Shown: positions 10,182 through 19,795, counted from the first letter of the stretch. The stretch: 64,000 bases of DNA from G963677485 sp964519405 (GCA_964519405.1 CAZFLA010000006.1:1-64000), one strand, 5' to 3'. The notes: a model not told the origin generated them from the sequence alone. Made by a program: numbers and translations.

Positions 10182-11240
10182 CTAGTTGTGAGGAGTTCCT
10201 GGCACATAGCTCTCTTTCCACACATCAATAAGGCTGTCTGCAACTTCCAGAACCTCATCAACTGTGATGGACTGCAGCGACTCGGTTATAGCCGATTCGG
10301 AAACGGGCTGATCAGCAGGAAGCTCGTGACACACCAGCCTATTCACCGCCTTGTTATAGCCATACTGCTTCACTCTGTGCGGGGCGAAGATGCTGAGGGT
10401 TGGTGTTCGTGTGGCGATGGCTGCATGCATCAAACCGCTGTCGCAGCCTAGCAACAGGTCCGACTGGTGCAGCAGGGCCAATGTCTCGCGCAAGCGGATC
10501 TGCGTCACAAAGTTAATGGTGTCGGCACCAAGCTGCTGCTGCATATACTTGGAGCACTCATACTCGCCTTCACGCCCGATAAGCACAATTTGGTATCCCA
10601 CCTTATCGCGCAGTTTCTTGGCCACTTCAATGTATTTCTCTGTGTCCCATCGTTTGGTCGGTGCATCTTGAGAGTCTGGCTGCAGAACCATTAAAGGGCT
10701 GGTACCATCCCAGCCATCGTGCATGAGCCACTCGCGCAGATGCTCGCTTTCGTTGGGGTGTATCCACAGTTCGGTATTGCGTGTGAGGTATTCGGGGTTA
10801 TCAACGCCGCAGCTAACAGCAATTTGAAGCAGGTTGTCGATTTCGTGTTTTTCATGATCATATGGCACTCGATTAGTCAGGAGATGCCCGCGCATTTCCG
10901 TATCAAATCCCACACGTTCTGGTATGCCCACCATCCAAGCCAGCAGACCGCTGCTGAATGATCGGTTAAACAGAGCAGCCGTGGTAAACTTGCGCTTGCT
11001 CATAATATTGATCATTTCAAGGTCATTTTTTCGCTGGTGACTAGGTGAACGGAAGAGGTAATCATCTATATAAGGACAATCACGCAGTATTTCACCGGCC
11101 CATGGGCCAGAAAACAGCGTGATGTTAGCGTTCGGAAATTGTTTTCGCATTGCGTGAATGGCAGGCAGCGCCAAGATAGTATCAACTATATATCTCGACT
11201 TCACGCTTACCAATATGTTCTGTGTGCTCGGGTCAACCAT
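10182..11240 (-). CDS. Glycosyltransferase family 9 (heptosyltransferase-like), second copy
   Basis: Protein of 352 residues, GT9 family, related to ADP-heptose:LPS heptosyltransferases WaaF/RfaF. Seen: an N-terminal ILVSVKSRYIVDTILALPAI strand-helix, a PERVGFD segment, and the C-terminal nucleotide-sugar site LLGCDSGLMHAAIATRTP followed by APHRVKQYG. It adds sugar to the lipid A/core of LPS on the cytoplasmic face of the inner membrane. Its start overlaps the end of the upstream GT9 gene by 8 bases, so translation is probably coupled. It is the last gene of a three-gene LPS operon (13315 to 10182). Donor sugar is not determinable. Confidence 0.88.
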   Translation of the reverse strand: MVDPSTQNILVSVKSRYIVDTILALPAIHAMRKQFPNANITLFSGPWAGEILRDCPYIDDYLFRSPSHQRKNDLEMINIMSKRKFTTAALFNRSFSSGLLAWMVGIPERVGFDTEMRGHLLTNRVPYDHEKHEIDNLLQIAVSCGVDNPEYLTRNTELWIHPNESEHLREWLMHDGWDGTSPLMVLQPDSQDAPTKRWDTEKYIEVAKKLRDKVGYQIVLIGREGEYECSKYMQQQLGADTINFVTQIRLRETLALLHQSDLLLGCDSGLMHAAIATRTPTLSIFAPHRVKQYGYNKAVNRLVCHELPADQPVSESAITESLQSITVDEVLEVADSLIDVWKESYVPGTPHN

Positions 11241-12297
11241 GTTGCACCTCGCTGGTTATTTTGTGAGCCATTTCTATTACTTCGTCTACGAGTATTTTAT
11301 CCATACAGATTCTTAATTTGCAATGGAAACGATTATTACAGTCTTCGCATGTCCCATAATAGCTAATCACACGATCAAGCTGGCCCCAGGGATGGCTTCG
11401 TGATGGGTTTGTCGGGCCATACAGTCCCAAAACCGGTGTGCCGAGTCCGGCTGCGATATGTGCAGAGCCTGTATCTCCGCATATATGCATAGAACTTACC
11501 CTAAGCAGCTCTGCCAATGCCTTAACAGTGGTCTGTCCGCTTAAATCATATGCATTCTTCTTCATATAACCACGAATTATCTGCACTAAGGGTTTATCGC
11601 CAGGGCTGCCGATAAAGGCTACATCGAAACCCTCGTCGCTCAGGATATCTGCCATGGCAGCAAACCGCTCAGGAGCCCAGCGTTTTTGAGGCTGGCCAGC
11701 GGACGCGTTCACGGTGATCAAGCGATCCACCCGAATGCCCGCTTTATTGATGAGAGCTTGAATCTGCTGCTTGCTCAGTTCATCAATGTAAATGGGGAAC
11801 TCCACGGGTTCATCGGGAATACCAAGATAGCGCAGCACGTCCAGGTAATGATCGGTGACATGCGTGTTTGTACCTATTCGAGGCACAGCCTTGTTAAACA
11901 GACGGCTGCCTTCGCGTTGATCGTTGTGCCCTAATCGCATGGGGGCGCCAGTTAACCGCGCCATGATGGCGCTTTTGGCTAGCCCTTGAATGTCGATTGT
12001 GAGATCAAAACGCTTGCTGCGCAGCATTTGTGAGGATCGGTAAAGCTCCCGCCATGTGCTAAGCTGGTTGAATTTATGCTGCCAGCGTTTGACGGGCAAC
12101 ACGATGACTTCATGAAGCATGGGATGACCAGTGAGCAGATCGGCATAACGGGCATCTACTATCCAACTGATCTGCAGCTCGGGCTTAGCACGCTTTAGAC
12201 CTGCGAGTACCGGCAATGCGTGCACCAAGTCACCCATAGCACTGAGCTTCACTATGGCGATACTCTTCACACCGTCCAGACCTTTACGACTAACCAA
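11233..12297 (-). CDS. Glycosyltransferase family 9 (heptosyltransferase-like), first copy
   Basis: Protein of 354 residues, GT9/WaaC-like. Seen: IAIVKLSAMGDLVHALPVLAG at the N-terminus (the GDxxHALP motif of the family), a NASAGQPQKRW loop, and HICGDTGSAHIAAGLGTPVL followed by GLYGPTNPSRSHPWG near the C-terminus. A late Cys-rich stretch (GTCEDCNNRFHCKLRICMDK) is typical of some heptosyltransferases. It overlaps both neighbours by 8 bases and sits between the acyltransferase and a second GT9 gene. The operon therefore looks like an inner-core and lipid A acylation module, consistent with an LPS-bearing outer membrane. Confidence 0.9.
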   Translation of the reverse strand: MVSRKGLDGVKSIAIVKLSAMGDLVHALPVLAGLKRAKPELQISWIVDARYADLLTGHPMLHEVIVLPVKRWQHKFNQLSTWRELYRSSQMLRSKRFDLTIDIQGLAKSAIMARLTGAPMRLGHNDQREGSRLFNKAVPRIGTNTHVTDHYLDVLRYLGIPDEPVEFPIYIDELSKQQIQALINKAGIRVDRLITVNASAGQPQKRWAPERFAAMADILSDEGFDVAFIGSPGDKPLVQIIRGYMKKNAYDLSGQTTVKALAELLRVSSMHICGDTGSAHIAAGLGTPVLGLYGPTNPSRSHPWGQLDRVISYYGTCEDCNNRFHCKLRICMDKILVDEVIEMAHKITSEVQHG

Positions 12298-13315
12298 GCT
12301 TGGACACCTCTTCAGGGGGGCGGCTCTTCCAGCGGTTATGGAACCACAACCACTGATCGGGAAAGCGACGAACTTGCTGCTCTATGAGGCTTTGAATACT
12401 GGTTATAATCCTAACCACATCTGCCTGCTGATCACCTGTCGATACGGCTTTAATGGGCTCGAAGAACTCATATACATGCTTGCCATCCTCGCTTCGGTGA
12501 ACAAACATCGGCACAATCGCCGCACCAGAGCGCAATGCTATCGTTGCAGGGCCAGCAACGCAGCCAGCCATACGACCGAAGAATGGAACAAATACATCTT
12601 TACTATTTTGGTCGCTCATCAGCGCAACCGTTTCTTTATTCTTCAAGGCCCGTAATATCTTTAGAGCACTAGCTCCACCCTTACTTATGACTTTATACCC
12701 GCTGCGTTTCCTTAAAGTGTTTACTAAAGTCGTGGCGGACTGGTCATCGGAGTCGCGAGCCACTACAGTGAGGGGCATGTTCTGCAGATGCGATAATGAT
12801 CTTGCACAGAGTTCCCAACTGCCCATGTGAGCAGAGACAAGGATCACCCCTTTGCCTTCGGCAGCCGCCGCTTCGTAATTTTGGTAATTCTCAAATACCA
12901 CCATTTTGCGAAGCTCATCATCGGAAAACCTATCAGCCATCAGGAACTCAACCATAGATACCGCGAAACTATGGAAAACTCGCCGCAGCATTTGCTCTGC
13001 TTGTTTACCATCCATTTCAGGATATGCCATCTGGATGTTTTGTTTACCGATACGTTGGTATTTACCACTGCACAAATAAGCCAATTTGCCAAGTGAATCC
13101 GCCATTCGATACATGCTATTGACTGGCATCCTTACGGCTAACTTCTTGATGAACGACAGCAGATGAGTACCCAAAGACGCTCGAAGGCGTTTTGAGAGAG
13201 GATATTTTTGGTGCGCCACGGTGCGGATTATGCCACCTTTATGTATTGTAGACTTCCTACATTGTACTGAGCTATCAACAGATTTAGCTAGTTCACCGAT
13301 TATCCGCTGCAGCAA
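12290..13315 (-). CDS. LpxL/HtrB-family lipid A acyltransferase
   Basis: Protein of 341 residues of the lysophospholipid/LPS acyltransferase family. The catalytic H-x4-E motif is at residues 163-168 (HMGSWE), followed by VARDSDDQSATTLVN, a conserved ALMSDQNSKD segment and FFGRMAGCVAGPA. The C-terminal PDQWLWFHNRWK is characteristic of LpxL-type enzymes, which transfer secondary acyl chains to lipid A at the inner membrane. It is the first gene of the operon with two GT9 transferases. The start at 13315 gives a long N-terminal extension of about 40 residues, and a later start is possible. Confidence 0.88.
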   Translation of the reverse strand: MLQRIIGELAKSVDSSVQCRKSTIHKGGIIRTVAHQKYPLSKRLRASLGTHLLSFIKKLAVRMPVNSMYRMADSLGKLAYLCSGKYQRIGKQNIQMAYPEMDGKQAEQMLRRVFHSFAVSMVEFLMADRFSDDELRKMVVFENYQNYEAAAAEGKGVILVSAHMGSWELCARSLSHLQNMPLTVVARDSDDQSATTLVNTLRKRSGYKVISKGGASALKILRALKNKETVALMSDQNSKDVFVPFFGRMAGCVAGPATIALRSGAAIVPMFVHRSEDGKHVYEFFEPIKAVSTGDQQADVVRIITSIQSLIEQQVRRFPDQWLWFHNRWKSRPPEEVSKLG

Positions 13316-13441
13316 TGCGGAATCTATATACCTTATATCTACGTGTCAGAGGTATTTATCGGCTATTTGATGTGCTATCATGAGCTATGATGATTTACGT
13401 TATACATCCAAGTCACCCTTGTCGGGAGGTAAATAACTACC

Positions 13442-14236
13442 ATGCCTATCCTATCGTGTGATACCTACAGCCTACGTGACTATTTCGGTGACGGTCGGCT
13501 AGATTACCTATCTGTGCCGCAAAAACTGAAACAAATGGGAATCAACGGGGTTACTTACAACTCCATCTGGATGAAAAGCTATGATACCGAGTATCTGGAC
13601 AGCATCAAGAAAGCCTGCTCAGAGGCCGGTATCGTCATTACAGGTTTTATAATAGAAGGTAACATCGCCACTCTAGACGACGAGGCCAGAAACAAGCAGA
13701 TCGCTGAAGATATCATGCAGCTTAAGGCAGCCGCCTACCTGGGGGCGCCGGTAGTGCGCATCAACCTAGGTGGCTTAGGCAGTGAAGAGCTTGATGATAC
13801 AGTGGGCGTGGAGCGCTGCATTGATGCCTACAACCAAATGCTTCCCATAGCTAAGCAGCTTAATGTGAAGATCACCATCGAAAACCACGGCGGCGTCAGC
13901 CTTAAAGCCGATACCATCCTGAAGGTCATCAAAGGTACCGACCCGCAGTGGGTAGGTTCATGTCTTGATTTTGGTAACTGGAGCAACGAGCTGCGCAACT
14001 CCGAAAGCGCCAAACTGGTGTCATACGCCTACCATGTTCATGCCAAAGCACGCCACTTCCTGCCAAATGGCGAAGACCGCGATGTAGATTTTGGTTACCT
14101 GCTTGGCTTACTAAAGCAGAGCGGTTACCAAGGAGCGGTCTCCATCGAATATGAAGGTGATGAAGACCAGGAGCTCGGTGTTAAAAAGAGCGTTGAGCTG
14201 ATCCTGCGATACTGGCCGGAACTGCAGGATCGATAA
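13442..14236 (+). CDS. Sugar phosphate isomerase/epimerase (TIM barrel)
   Basis: Protein of 264 residues of the xylose-isomerase-like TIM-barrel family: ILSCDTYSLRDYF at the start, VRINLGGLG mid-barrel, ITIENHGG, GSCLDFGNW and HVHAKARHF, ending with a SIEYEGDED segment. Glu, Asp, His and Glu in these positions bind the catalytic divalent metal. Distinct from the copy at 8120. A GGGAGG lies about 12 bases before the ATG. It heads a plus-strand set with a small membrane protein 9 bases downstream and a GxGYxYP protein after that. Substrate unknown. Confidence 0.85.
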   Translation: MPILSCDTYSLRDYFGDGRLDYLSVPQKLKQMGINGVTYNSIWMKSYDTEYLDSIKKACSEAGIVITGFIIEGNIATLDDEARNKQIAEDIMQLKAAAYLGAPVVRINLGGLGSEELDDTVGVERCIDAYNQMLPIAKQLNVKITIENHGGVSLKADTILKVIKGTDPQWVGSCLDFGNWSNELRNSESAKLVSYAYHVHAKARHFLPNGEDRDVDFGYLLGLLKQSGYQGAVSIEYEGDEDQELGVKKSVELILRYWPELQDR

Positions 14237-14245
14237 GGCAAGCAC

Positions 14246-14542
14246 ATGGGTATCGCAGAACTAGCGGTCACGTTGATTTTCGGTGTTCCTATTATCGGAG
14301 GGCTATTTATCGCCTTTGTATGCATCATCAAGTCATGGGTCATAAAGAACCAGCAAATGAAGTTAGAAGCTGAGAAGTTGAAAGTTGAGGGTAACCTGCG
14401 CCAAGCCCAACTCACCGATCAGCTTCTTCATGCAGACGACTATACGGAGACAATCGCAGAGATACGGCTATTGGCGGCTGAGGTTCGGCAGCTCCGTGCG
14501 GAGCTCGCACAGATGCGTCAGACGCAGCAGCACGATGATTAG
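14246..14542 (+). CDS. Small single-pass membrane protein with coiled coil
   Basis: Protein of 98 residues, family not recognised. One transmembrane segment (about residues 5-28, LIFGVPIIGGLFIAFVCIIK) is followed by a charged heptad-rich stretch (about 35-92) that should form a coiled coil. The shape recalls PspB but no specific motif supports that. It lies 9 bases after the isomerase and 14 bases before the GxGYxYP gene, so it is probably co-transcribed. Codon use is like its neighbours, supporting a real gene. Confidence 0.6.
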   Translation: MGIAELAVTLIFGVPIIGGLFIAFVCIIKSWVIKNQQMKLEAEKLKVEGNLRQAQLTDQLLHADDYTETIAEIRLLAAEVRQLRAELAQMRQTQQHDD

Positions 14543-14556
14543 GCAACTCTGCACAG

Positions 14557-16365
14557 ATGATGGCTAACACATTGTATACATATGACCTCACCCATACCAC
14601 CTCCATGCCGCGCGGCGACGCGCGCAGCGTGCGGCGAATATGGGATGAAGCCCATTTGGTCAGCTCCATTCAGGGGCTGGTAAACCGAAAATCTCCGCGG
14701 CTATACCTTATCTTCGTGGGCAGCAACGGAAGTATCGACAAATACTGGCTTGGTGAGATGCAGGCAAAGGGTGAATGGCTGGCAGATGTATCCACCAAGC
14801 AGCTACCCGATCTTAAGGCGCTCATTAACACATTTCGCGCCGATATCAAAGGGCTTGTGGTGTATGATGAGCAGGTGCCAGCCACCTCAAACGTCGCTTC
14901 CACCATTGCTGGCGTTGAAGGGTTAGCGTGCATTCGCTACGACAGCTCAGCTGATTCGCTGTATCATTGGCTGAGCCGCGACACAGACGGGCCGCGGCTG
15001 CCGGTGCGTAAATGGCTGGTCAATCCAGACGGAACCAGTCTATTCACCGGCAAGGGGCTGATCCCCAGCACATCCACACCTTCAACCGGCAGCGCCAAGT
15101 GCGATGCCTACATATGGGCGAAGATCAATTACCTGGATACCGGCCGATGTAACCCAACCAGTATGGGATACTACATTGACGCCTGGTGGCTTCGTGATAG
15201 TGGTGGAGAGGCGTGGAACCACACGCTCACAAACCATGATTATTTCATTGCTCGCAAGGGGTTTATATTCGACCTTTCACCATGGGATGATGAGGTGCCG
15301 AATGACGACCCCACGCAGCCTGTGGGCACCGATACCGCCACACTCAAACAGATACTGCTGTCGGCCTGGAAGCAGACCGGCGGTAAGAAGATGATTCATG
15401 TGGCAGGGTTTCTGCCGTGGGACAAGAAGTATACAAACTTCCTTAAGGGTGCCAGCAAACACGAGCCGGTGCCTGGAGAGTGGCGCTATGCGGAGATACT
15501 CAGCAGCTATAACGCGTATATGGATGCCGATGCCTTAGGATACTCCGGCATGGCCAACGCATCGGTATACAGTTTGTTCCCGCTAAAGAAGAAATACCCT
15601 CAGAACCTGCCGACTGAAGCCAGCTTAACATCTGAAGGCTTTATGCAACCCAATGGTAAACCGGCAGCGAAGCGGTTTGTGTCGCTGTATGTTGGCGATT
15701 ATGACTCGGCTGCCTGGTTATATCACCGCATGCCAGAGCTGTGGAACGATGCAGACAGAGGGAAGATAAAACTTGGTTGGGCTATCAACCCCAATCTCGC
15801 CCAGCGATTTGCCTTTGGCATGGCTTGGATGCGTAAGAAGGCAAGCGATAACGACCTGTTCCTTGCCGGTGATTCGGGTGCTGGCTACATCAATCCGGGC
15901 CACCTCGCGGCCCCGCGAAGCATATCTGCACTGCCTTCAGGTGTGCGCAGCTGGGAAGAGCATTGCAAGAAGTATTTTCAGCAGTGGGATATCTCGATGG
16001 TGGGCTTTGTAATTGATGGATTCGCACCCGCTATGAACAAGGAGTGCCTGGACGCTTATATGCGCTTCTGCACCAATGGTTTGGTGGCCCAAAAGCTGCC
16101 CCGCCGATGCGGTATACATAATGGTAAGCCCTACCTCACCATGGAATGGGATCTTGGCGGAGGGCCGACAGCCTCAGCACGCACCATCAGCGAGCATATT
16201 AACCAGTCACGAGAGCGTTTCTTTATCTTCCGCACCATCTTGTGGAGCCCTCACGACCTTAAGCTGCTGGTGGATACGGTGAAGAGCGACCCTGCCTGCA
16301 AGGATGTAGAATTCGTTGACCCTTACAGCCTCATGATGCTCATCAAAAAGGCATATACCAAGTAG
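14557..16365 (+). CDS. GxGYxYP domain protein (putative glycoside hydrolase)
   Basis: Protein of 602 residues. The N-terminal part (SSIQGLVNRKSPRLYLIF) matches the GxGYxYP N-terminal domain, and the central DSGAGYINPGHL matches the family-naming motif with Asn in place of the second Tyr. The family is of uncharacterised putative glycoside hydrolases, often in polysaccharide loci. No signal peptide is visible. Two adjacent ATG codons (14557, 14560) are possible starts. It is the third gene of the set beginning at 13442 and is convergent with the sulfatase. Function beyond carbohydrate processing is inference. Confidence 0.75.
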   Translation: MMANTLYTYDLTHTTSMPRGDARSVRRIWDEAHLVSSIQGLVNRKSPRLYLIFVGSNGSIDKYWLGEMQAKGEWLADVSTKQLPDLKALINTFRADIKGLVVYDEQVPATSNVASTIAGVEGLACIRYDSSADSLYHWLSRDTDGPRLPVRKWLVNPDGTSLFTGKGLIPSTSTPSTGSAKCDAYIWAKINYLDTGRCNPTSMGYYIDAWWLRDSGGEAWNHTLTNHDYFIARKGFIFDLSPWDDEVPNDDPTQPVGTDTATLKQILLSAWKQTGGKKMIHVAGFLPWDKKYTNFLKGASKHEPVPGEWRYAEILSSYNAYMDADALGYSGMANASVYSLFPLKKKYPQNLPTEASLTSEGFMQPNGKPAAKRFVSLYVGDYDSAAWLYHRMPELWNDADRGKIKLGWAINPNLAQRFAFGMAWMRKKASDNDLFLAGDSGAGYINPGHLAAPRSISALPSGVRSWEEHCKKYFQQWDISMVGFVIDGFAPAMNKECLDAYMRFCTNGLVAQKLPRRCGIHNGKPYLTMEWDLGGGPTASARTISEHINQSRERFFIFRTILWSPHDLKLLVDTVKSDPACKDVEFVDPYSLMMLIKKAYTK

Positions 16366-16370
16366 GGAAT

Positions 16371-16402
16371 GTGTGTGAAGCCCTCCCATGGGTTTCACAC
16401 AC
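16371..16402. terminator. Hairpin between convergent genes
   Basis: GTGTGTGAAGCCC (16371-16383) pairs with GGGTTTCACACAC (16390-16402), 13 bp with one G-T pair and a short loop. It lies between two converging genes and has no U-tract on either strand, so it may be a bidirectional, possibly Rho-assisted, terminator. Confidence 0.5.
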
Positions 16403-17682
16403 TAGGCCTCCAGATGCGCTTCCCAGTCTGCAAGCCGCGTTTGAAGTGCCCGCAGGGTATCGGTGTTCTTGGAATTACCAGCAAGGTTGCTCATCTCCCA
16501 CGGGTCGCTGCGCATATCATATAACTGAACCACAGGGTCATTTTTATATGCGATCAGTTTATACTCGGATGTCCGCAGCATACGTCCTGTGATGCCCGCT
16601 TCACTGACGACAAACTCACGCCACTCACCCGACCTCTGTTCTACCAACGGGCGCAGGCTGCGGCCGCGGGCCTTCGGCATAGAGGGGATGCCAGCATAAT
16701 CACACAGCGTAGGTGCGATATCCAAACCAGAGACAACATGCTCATGATCCACCCGAGCTTTGGCTCCATTCGGTGCCGATATCACCAAGGGCACACGCAC
16801 CGCTTCGTCATGCAGCCACCATTTACTTGTTAACCCCCGACGAGCTAACCCATCACCATGGTCGGCCATGAACACCACTACAGTATTTCGGGCATAACGT
16901 GAAGCCTGAAGTGCGTCCAGCACTCGACCGATCTCAGCATCGACTTCCTCAACCATGCGGTAATAATCGTGTAGGTATAATCGCCAATGCAGCTCCGTCC
17001 ACGCACGTTTGTCGTTGTAGAGCCCCTTGAACTGCTGCTCAACCACTTTTGGCTCAGGCTGCCGATGCCGGAAGTTCGCCGGAAGCGCTGGCAAATCACG
17101 CGGTTTTATACCTACAGGAAGATCACCCATCGCATCATGATGTGTAAAGACCCAGTAGCAGCAATCATGCGGCTGCAGAAAGCCTAATGATAGAAAGAAG
17201 GGTTTGTCGCCCTCGTATTGCTGCAGGAATGCTTGAGCGCTTTGCGCGACTAGCGAATCCTGGTGCTGCCCCTGCCCAGAAGGATTCGCGGTGATGCAGT
17301 TAAAACTGAGGTTAGGGTTCCTGCCAGGTACATGCCATTTACCCGAGTAGAAGCAATCGTAGCCATGTCGTGAAAACCACTGCCCCATGTCTGGTATCTG
17401 AGGCTTTAAGGTATGGTTATTGCTGAGCATGCCATTTTCTGAGGCACCGCGGCCGGTATACCAGCATGCACGTGCAGGACAGCACACCGGGTTTGCCGAA
17501 TACGCAAGACTGAAACTCACCCCACGTTTTGCCAGCGTATCCATATGCGGCGTGTGAAGCGATTTGCATCCGAATGCCGACAGCGCCTGGAAATGCTGCT
17601 GATCGGTGTGCATAAAAATCAAGTTCAACGCACCGGCGGAACCGCCTTTTATATTCGAGCGCATTGGTGTTGACATCGTCAT
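16402..17682 (-). CDS. Sulfatase (alkaline phosphatase superfamily)
   Basis: Protein of 426 residues. The formylglycine motif C-x-P-A-R is at residues 67-71 (CCPAR), so Cys67 would be oxidised to the catalytic aldehyde. Asp27-Gln28 (MHTDQQH) and VVFMADHGD near the middle supply Ca2+ ligands. No signal peptide is visible, so it may be cytoplasmic or exported unusually. It removes sulfate esters, probably from a glycan. Its ATG overlaps the stop of the 248-residue unknown gene upstream by 4 bases, so the two are translationally coupled. Confidence 0.9.
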   Translation of the reverse strand: MTMSTPMRSNIKGGSAGALNLIFMHTDQQHFQALSAFGCKSLHTPHMDTLAKRGVSFSLAYSANPVCCPARACWYTGRGASENGMLSNNHTLKPQIPDMGQWFSRHGYDCFYSGKWHVPGRNPNLSFNCITANPSGQGQHQDSLVAQSAQAFLQQYEGDKPFFLSLGFLQPHDCCYWVFTHHDAMGDLPVGIKPRDLPALPANFRHRQPEPKVVEQQFKGLYNDKRAWTELHWRLYLHDYYRMVEEVDAEIGRVLDALQASRYARNTVVVFMADHGDGLARRGLTSKWWLHDEAVRVPLVISAPNGAKARVDHEHVVSGLDIAPTLCDYAGIPSMPKARGRSLRPLVEQRSGEWREFVVSEAGITGRMLRTSEYKLIAYKNDPVVQLYDMRSDPWEMSNLAGNSKNTDTLRALQTRLADWEAHLEA

Positions 17683-18425
17683 GACCGCTCCTTTATGATC
17701 TCCGCATCAGGATCGTATATATAGGTCATCAACCCAACAGATGCAATCAGCAGCCGATGCTGTTCATCAAGCCAGTATGCCCCGTCCCAGATACCGGAGC
17801 CTATCTGCACAAACCCGTATAAGCGGATATCCCGACCGCCTAGCTGAACATCCTGAGTGCCAGCATACTCGATATGATGGTCGGGTCGGCTTTTTTCAAG
17901 CTCCTCCAGAAGGTCGAAACGAACCGGTTTGGCCCCGAATTCAAGCCGCTGCACAGCATCAAATAGCGTCCAGTTGCAGCTATGCTTGCCAATAAGCATG
18001 GTGCGGCCGCCGGTATTCATGCGGATTTTGGAAGAAGCCGGTGCTCCCGTGGAGGATGTACGCGTATAGGGCACCGCCTTATGCTCTGCGTCTAGGATAA
18101 CCGCACTTTTTTGCCAACTTCGCAGCGATGAGCATCCATCGGCTGCGCATTCGATGTCGGCAGCAGCGACTGCAAAGCGGTTCCGATTGTTCACCCGGGT
18201 GCTGATGATGTGCAGCCTCGTGCCTTCTTTGACGCCGCTCCGCGTGATCTGCAGGCTTCCGCTATTCCATGTCTCTTTAGGGTTTAGCGTGACCGGCATC
18301 AAGCATCGATAAGTATGCTGCCAGTTACTGCATGGATCAAACACCGCCACAGGCTTATGGATTTCGGGCCAAAAGGTGCGGATCATTTGTAGTGAATGCG
18401 GGAATGTCCTCACGACTGTTTCCAT
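17679..18425 (-). CDS. Unknown protein coupled to sulfatase
   Basis: Protein of 248 residues, not recognised. No signal peptide or membrane segment. It is rich in beta-strand-like alternation with several Trp and Cys residues (SNWQHTYRCLMP, CSSLRSWQKS, SGIWDGAYWLDEQHRLLIAS). The ending resembles proteins that report on a ligand-bound beta fold, but no motif is decisive. The 4-base overlap with the sulfatase start makes a shared role in glycan processing likely by context only. Confidence 0.6.
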   Translation of the reverse strand: METVVRTFPHSLQMIRTFWPEIHKPVAVFDPCSNWQHTYRCLMPVTLNPKETWNSGSLQITRSGVKEGTRLHIISTRVNNRNRFAVAAADIECAADGCSSLRSWQKSAVILDAEHKAVPYTRTSSTGAPASSKIRMNTGGRTMLIGKHSCNWTLFDAVQRLEFGAKPVRFDLLEELEKSRPDHHIEYAGTQDVQLGGRDIRLYGFVQIGSGIWDGAYWLDEQHRLLIASVGLMTYIYDPDAEIIKERS

Positions 18426-18718
18426 GCCTCCTCACTTAATATAGAAATGTGCCACAACCAACAGCATGCATCGTCACAAAGCCAACTACACAGTAAACAT
18501 ACTCAGTTATCACAGGATAATCCTTCTATTCGTTGTTGTACACATCACCAAAAAGCCAATTTTAAGCATGAATATACCATCGAAAATACCGAGAGACTAT
18601 GTTTACCCCGAATGTAAAAATACATCGCTGCCAAATGGCGAAATGCCGGTTTTCAGCACTGCTAAATATGTAATAATGAGGGGAATCTATCGAACTACCT
18701 CATAGGAGGCTACGCACT

Positions 18719-19777
18719 GTGTTTATCAGCAGTCTTTCAAACATTGCACTACTTAGCGATGCGGAAACCCGAAGCATCAATGCAGAAAACCCGAATGGCG
18801 CAAAGGGCGGAGGCGCGAAAGCCGTACCTCAGCCAGGCGAAGCCAGCGAATTTCTAGGTGAAGGTTGGAAAGTCCGACCCTGTATCACCCTCACCGCTGG
18901 TCAAACGACCACATTTGCCGAAATCGATGGGCCGGGTTTAATACAACACATATGGTTCACCGTTGACCCAATTGCCTATCGAACATGCATTCTGCGCATC
19001 TACTGGGATAACGAAGAGACCCCGTCGATTGAGACCCCGCTTGGCGACTTCTTCTGTCACGGCCAGGGCGATCGTCACAATGTGGTTTCCATGCCTATTG
19101 CGGTCAACCCATCCGGTGGTTTCAACAGCTATTGGCCGATGCCATTTCGTAAACATTGCCGTATGACCATCGAAAACACATGGGGCAACGACATCGGTGG
19201 ATTCTTCTATCAGGTCACCTACGCGCTGCAAAGCGTACCCGACGATGCCGCTTATCTGCACGCACAATGGCGACGCAGTGTAACCCCAATGGAGCGCCCC
19301 GAACACGTGATTTTGGACGGGGTGAAAGGTCAGGGGCACTATGTGGGCACCTTCCTGAGCTGGATGAGTTTTAGCTGCGGTTGGTGGGGTGAAGGCGAAG
19401 TGAAGTTTTTCATGGATGGCGATGGCCAATACCCCACGATCTGCGGTACCGGCACGGAAGACTACTTCGGCGGTGCTTGGTGCTTCTATGGCAAAGACAA
19501 CAAAGAAGAGGCCTACAGCACACCCTTCCTAGGTATGCCTATGGCACGCCGCATCGACACAAAACCAGCAGCATTTGACCTCTACCGCTGGCACATCATG
19601 GACCCCATCCGGTTCAAGCAAGACCTAAAAGTGACCATTCAAGCGCTTGGTTGGTGGCAGGAGGGGCACTTCCAGCCGCTGCGTGATGACATCAGCTCGC
19701 TGGCACTGTGGTATCAGTCGGAACCGCATGGCGCATTCCCTGTGCTGCCCAGCAAAGAGATGATCTGGGTTAGGTAG
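18719..19777 (+). CDS. DUF2961/GH172 family protein, copy 1
   Basis: Protein of 352 residues starting at GTG, with AGGAGG about 8 bases upstream. Family DUF2961, part of which is classified as GH172 (fructofuranosidase- and arabinofuranosidase-type activities). Seen: GPGLIQHIWFT and ETPLGDFFCHGQG in the N-terminal jelly roll, WWGEGEVKFFMDGD and GTGTEDYFGGAW (residues 243-254) in the second. Glu225/227 and Glu247 are candidate catalytic acids. No signal peptide. A close tandem paralogue follows 81 bases downstream. Members of this family often form oligomers. Substrate unknown. Confidence 0.88.
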   Translation: MFISSLSNIALLSDAETRSINAENPNGAKGGGAKAVPQPGEASEFLGEGWKVRPCITLTAGQTTTFAEIDGPGLIQHIWFTVDPIAYRTCILRIYWDNEETPSIETPLGDFFCHGQGDRHNVVSMPIAVNPSGGFNSYWPMPFRKHCRMTIENTWGNDIGGFFYQVTYALQSVPDDAAYLHAQWRRSVTPMERPEHVILDGVKGQGHYVGTFLSWMSFSCGWWGEGEVKFFMDGDGQYPTICGTGTEDYFGGAWCFYGKDNKEEAYSTPFLGMPMARRIDTKPAAFDLYRWHIMDPIRFKQDLKVTIQALGWWQEGHFQPLRDDISSLALWYQSEPHGAFPVLPSKEMIWVR

Positions 19778-19795
19778 AGCGATTGCTTGCTGCGA

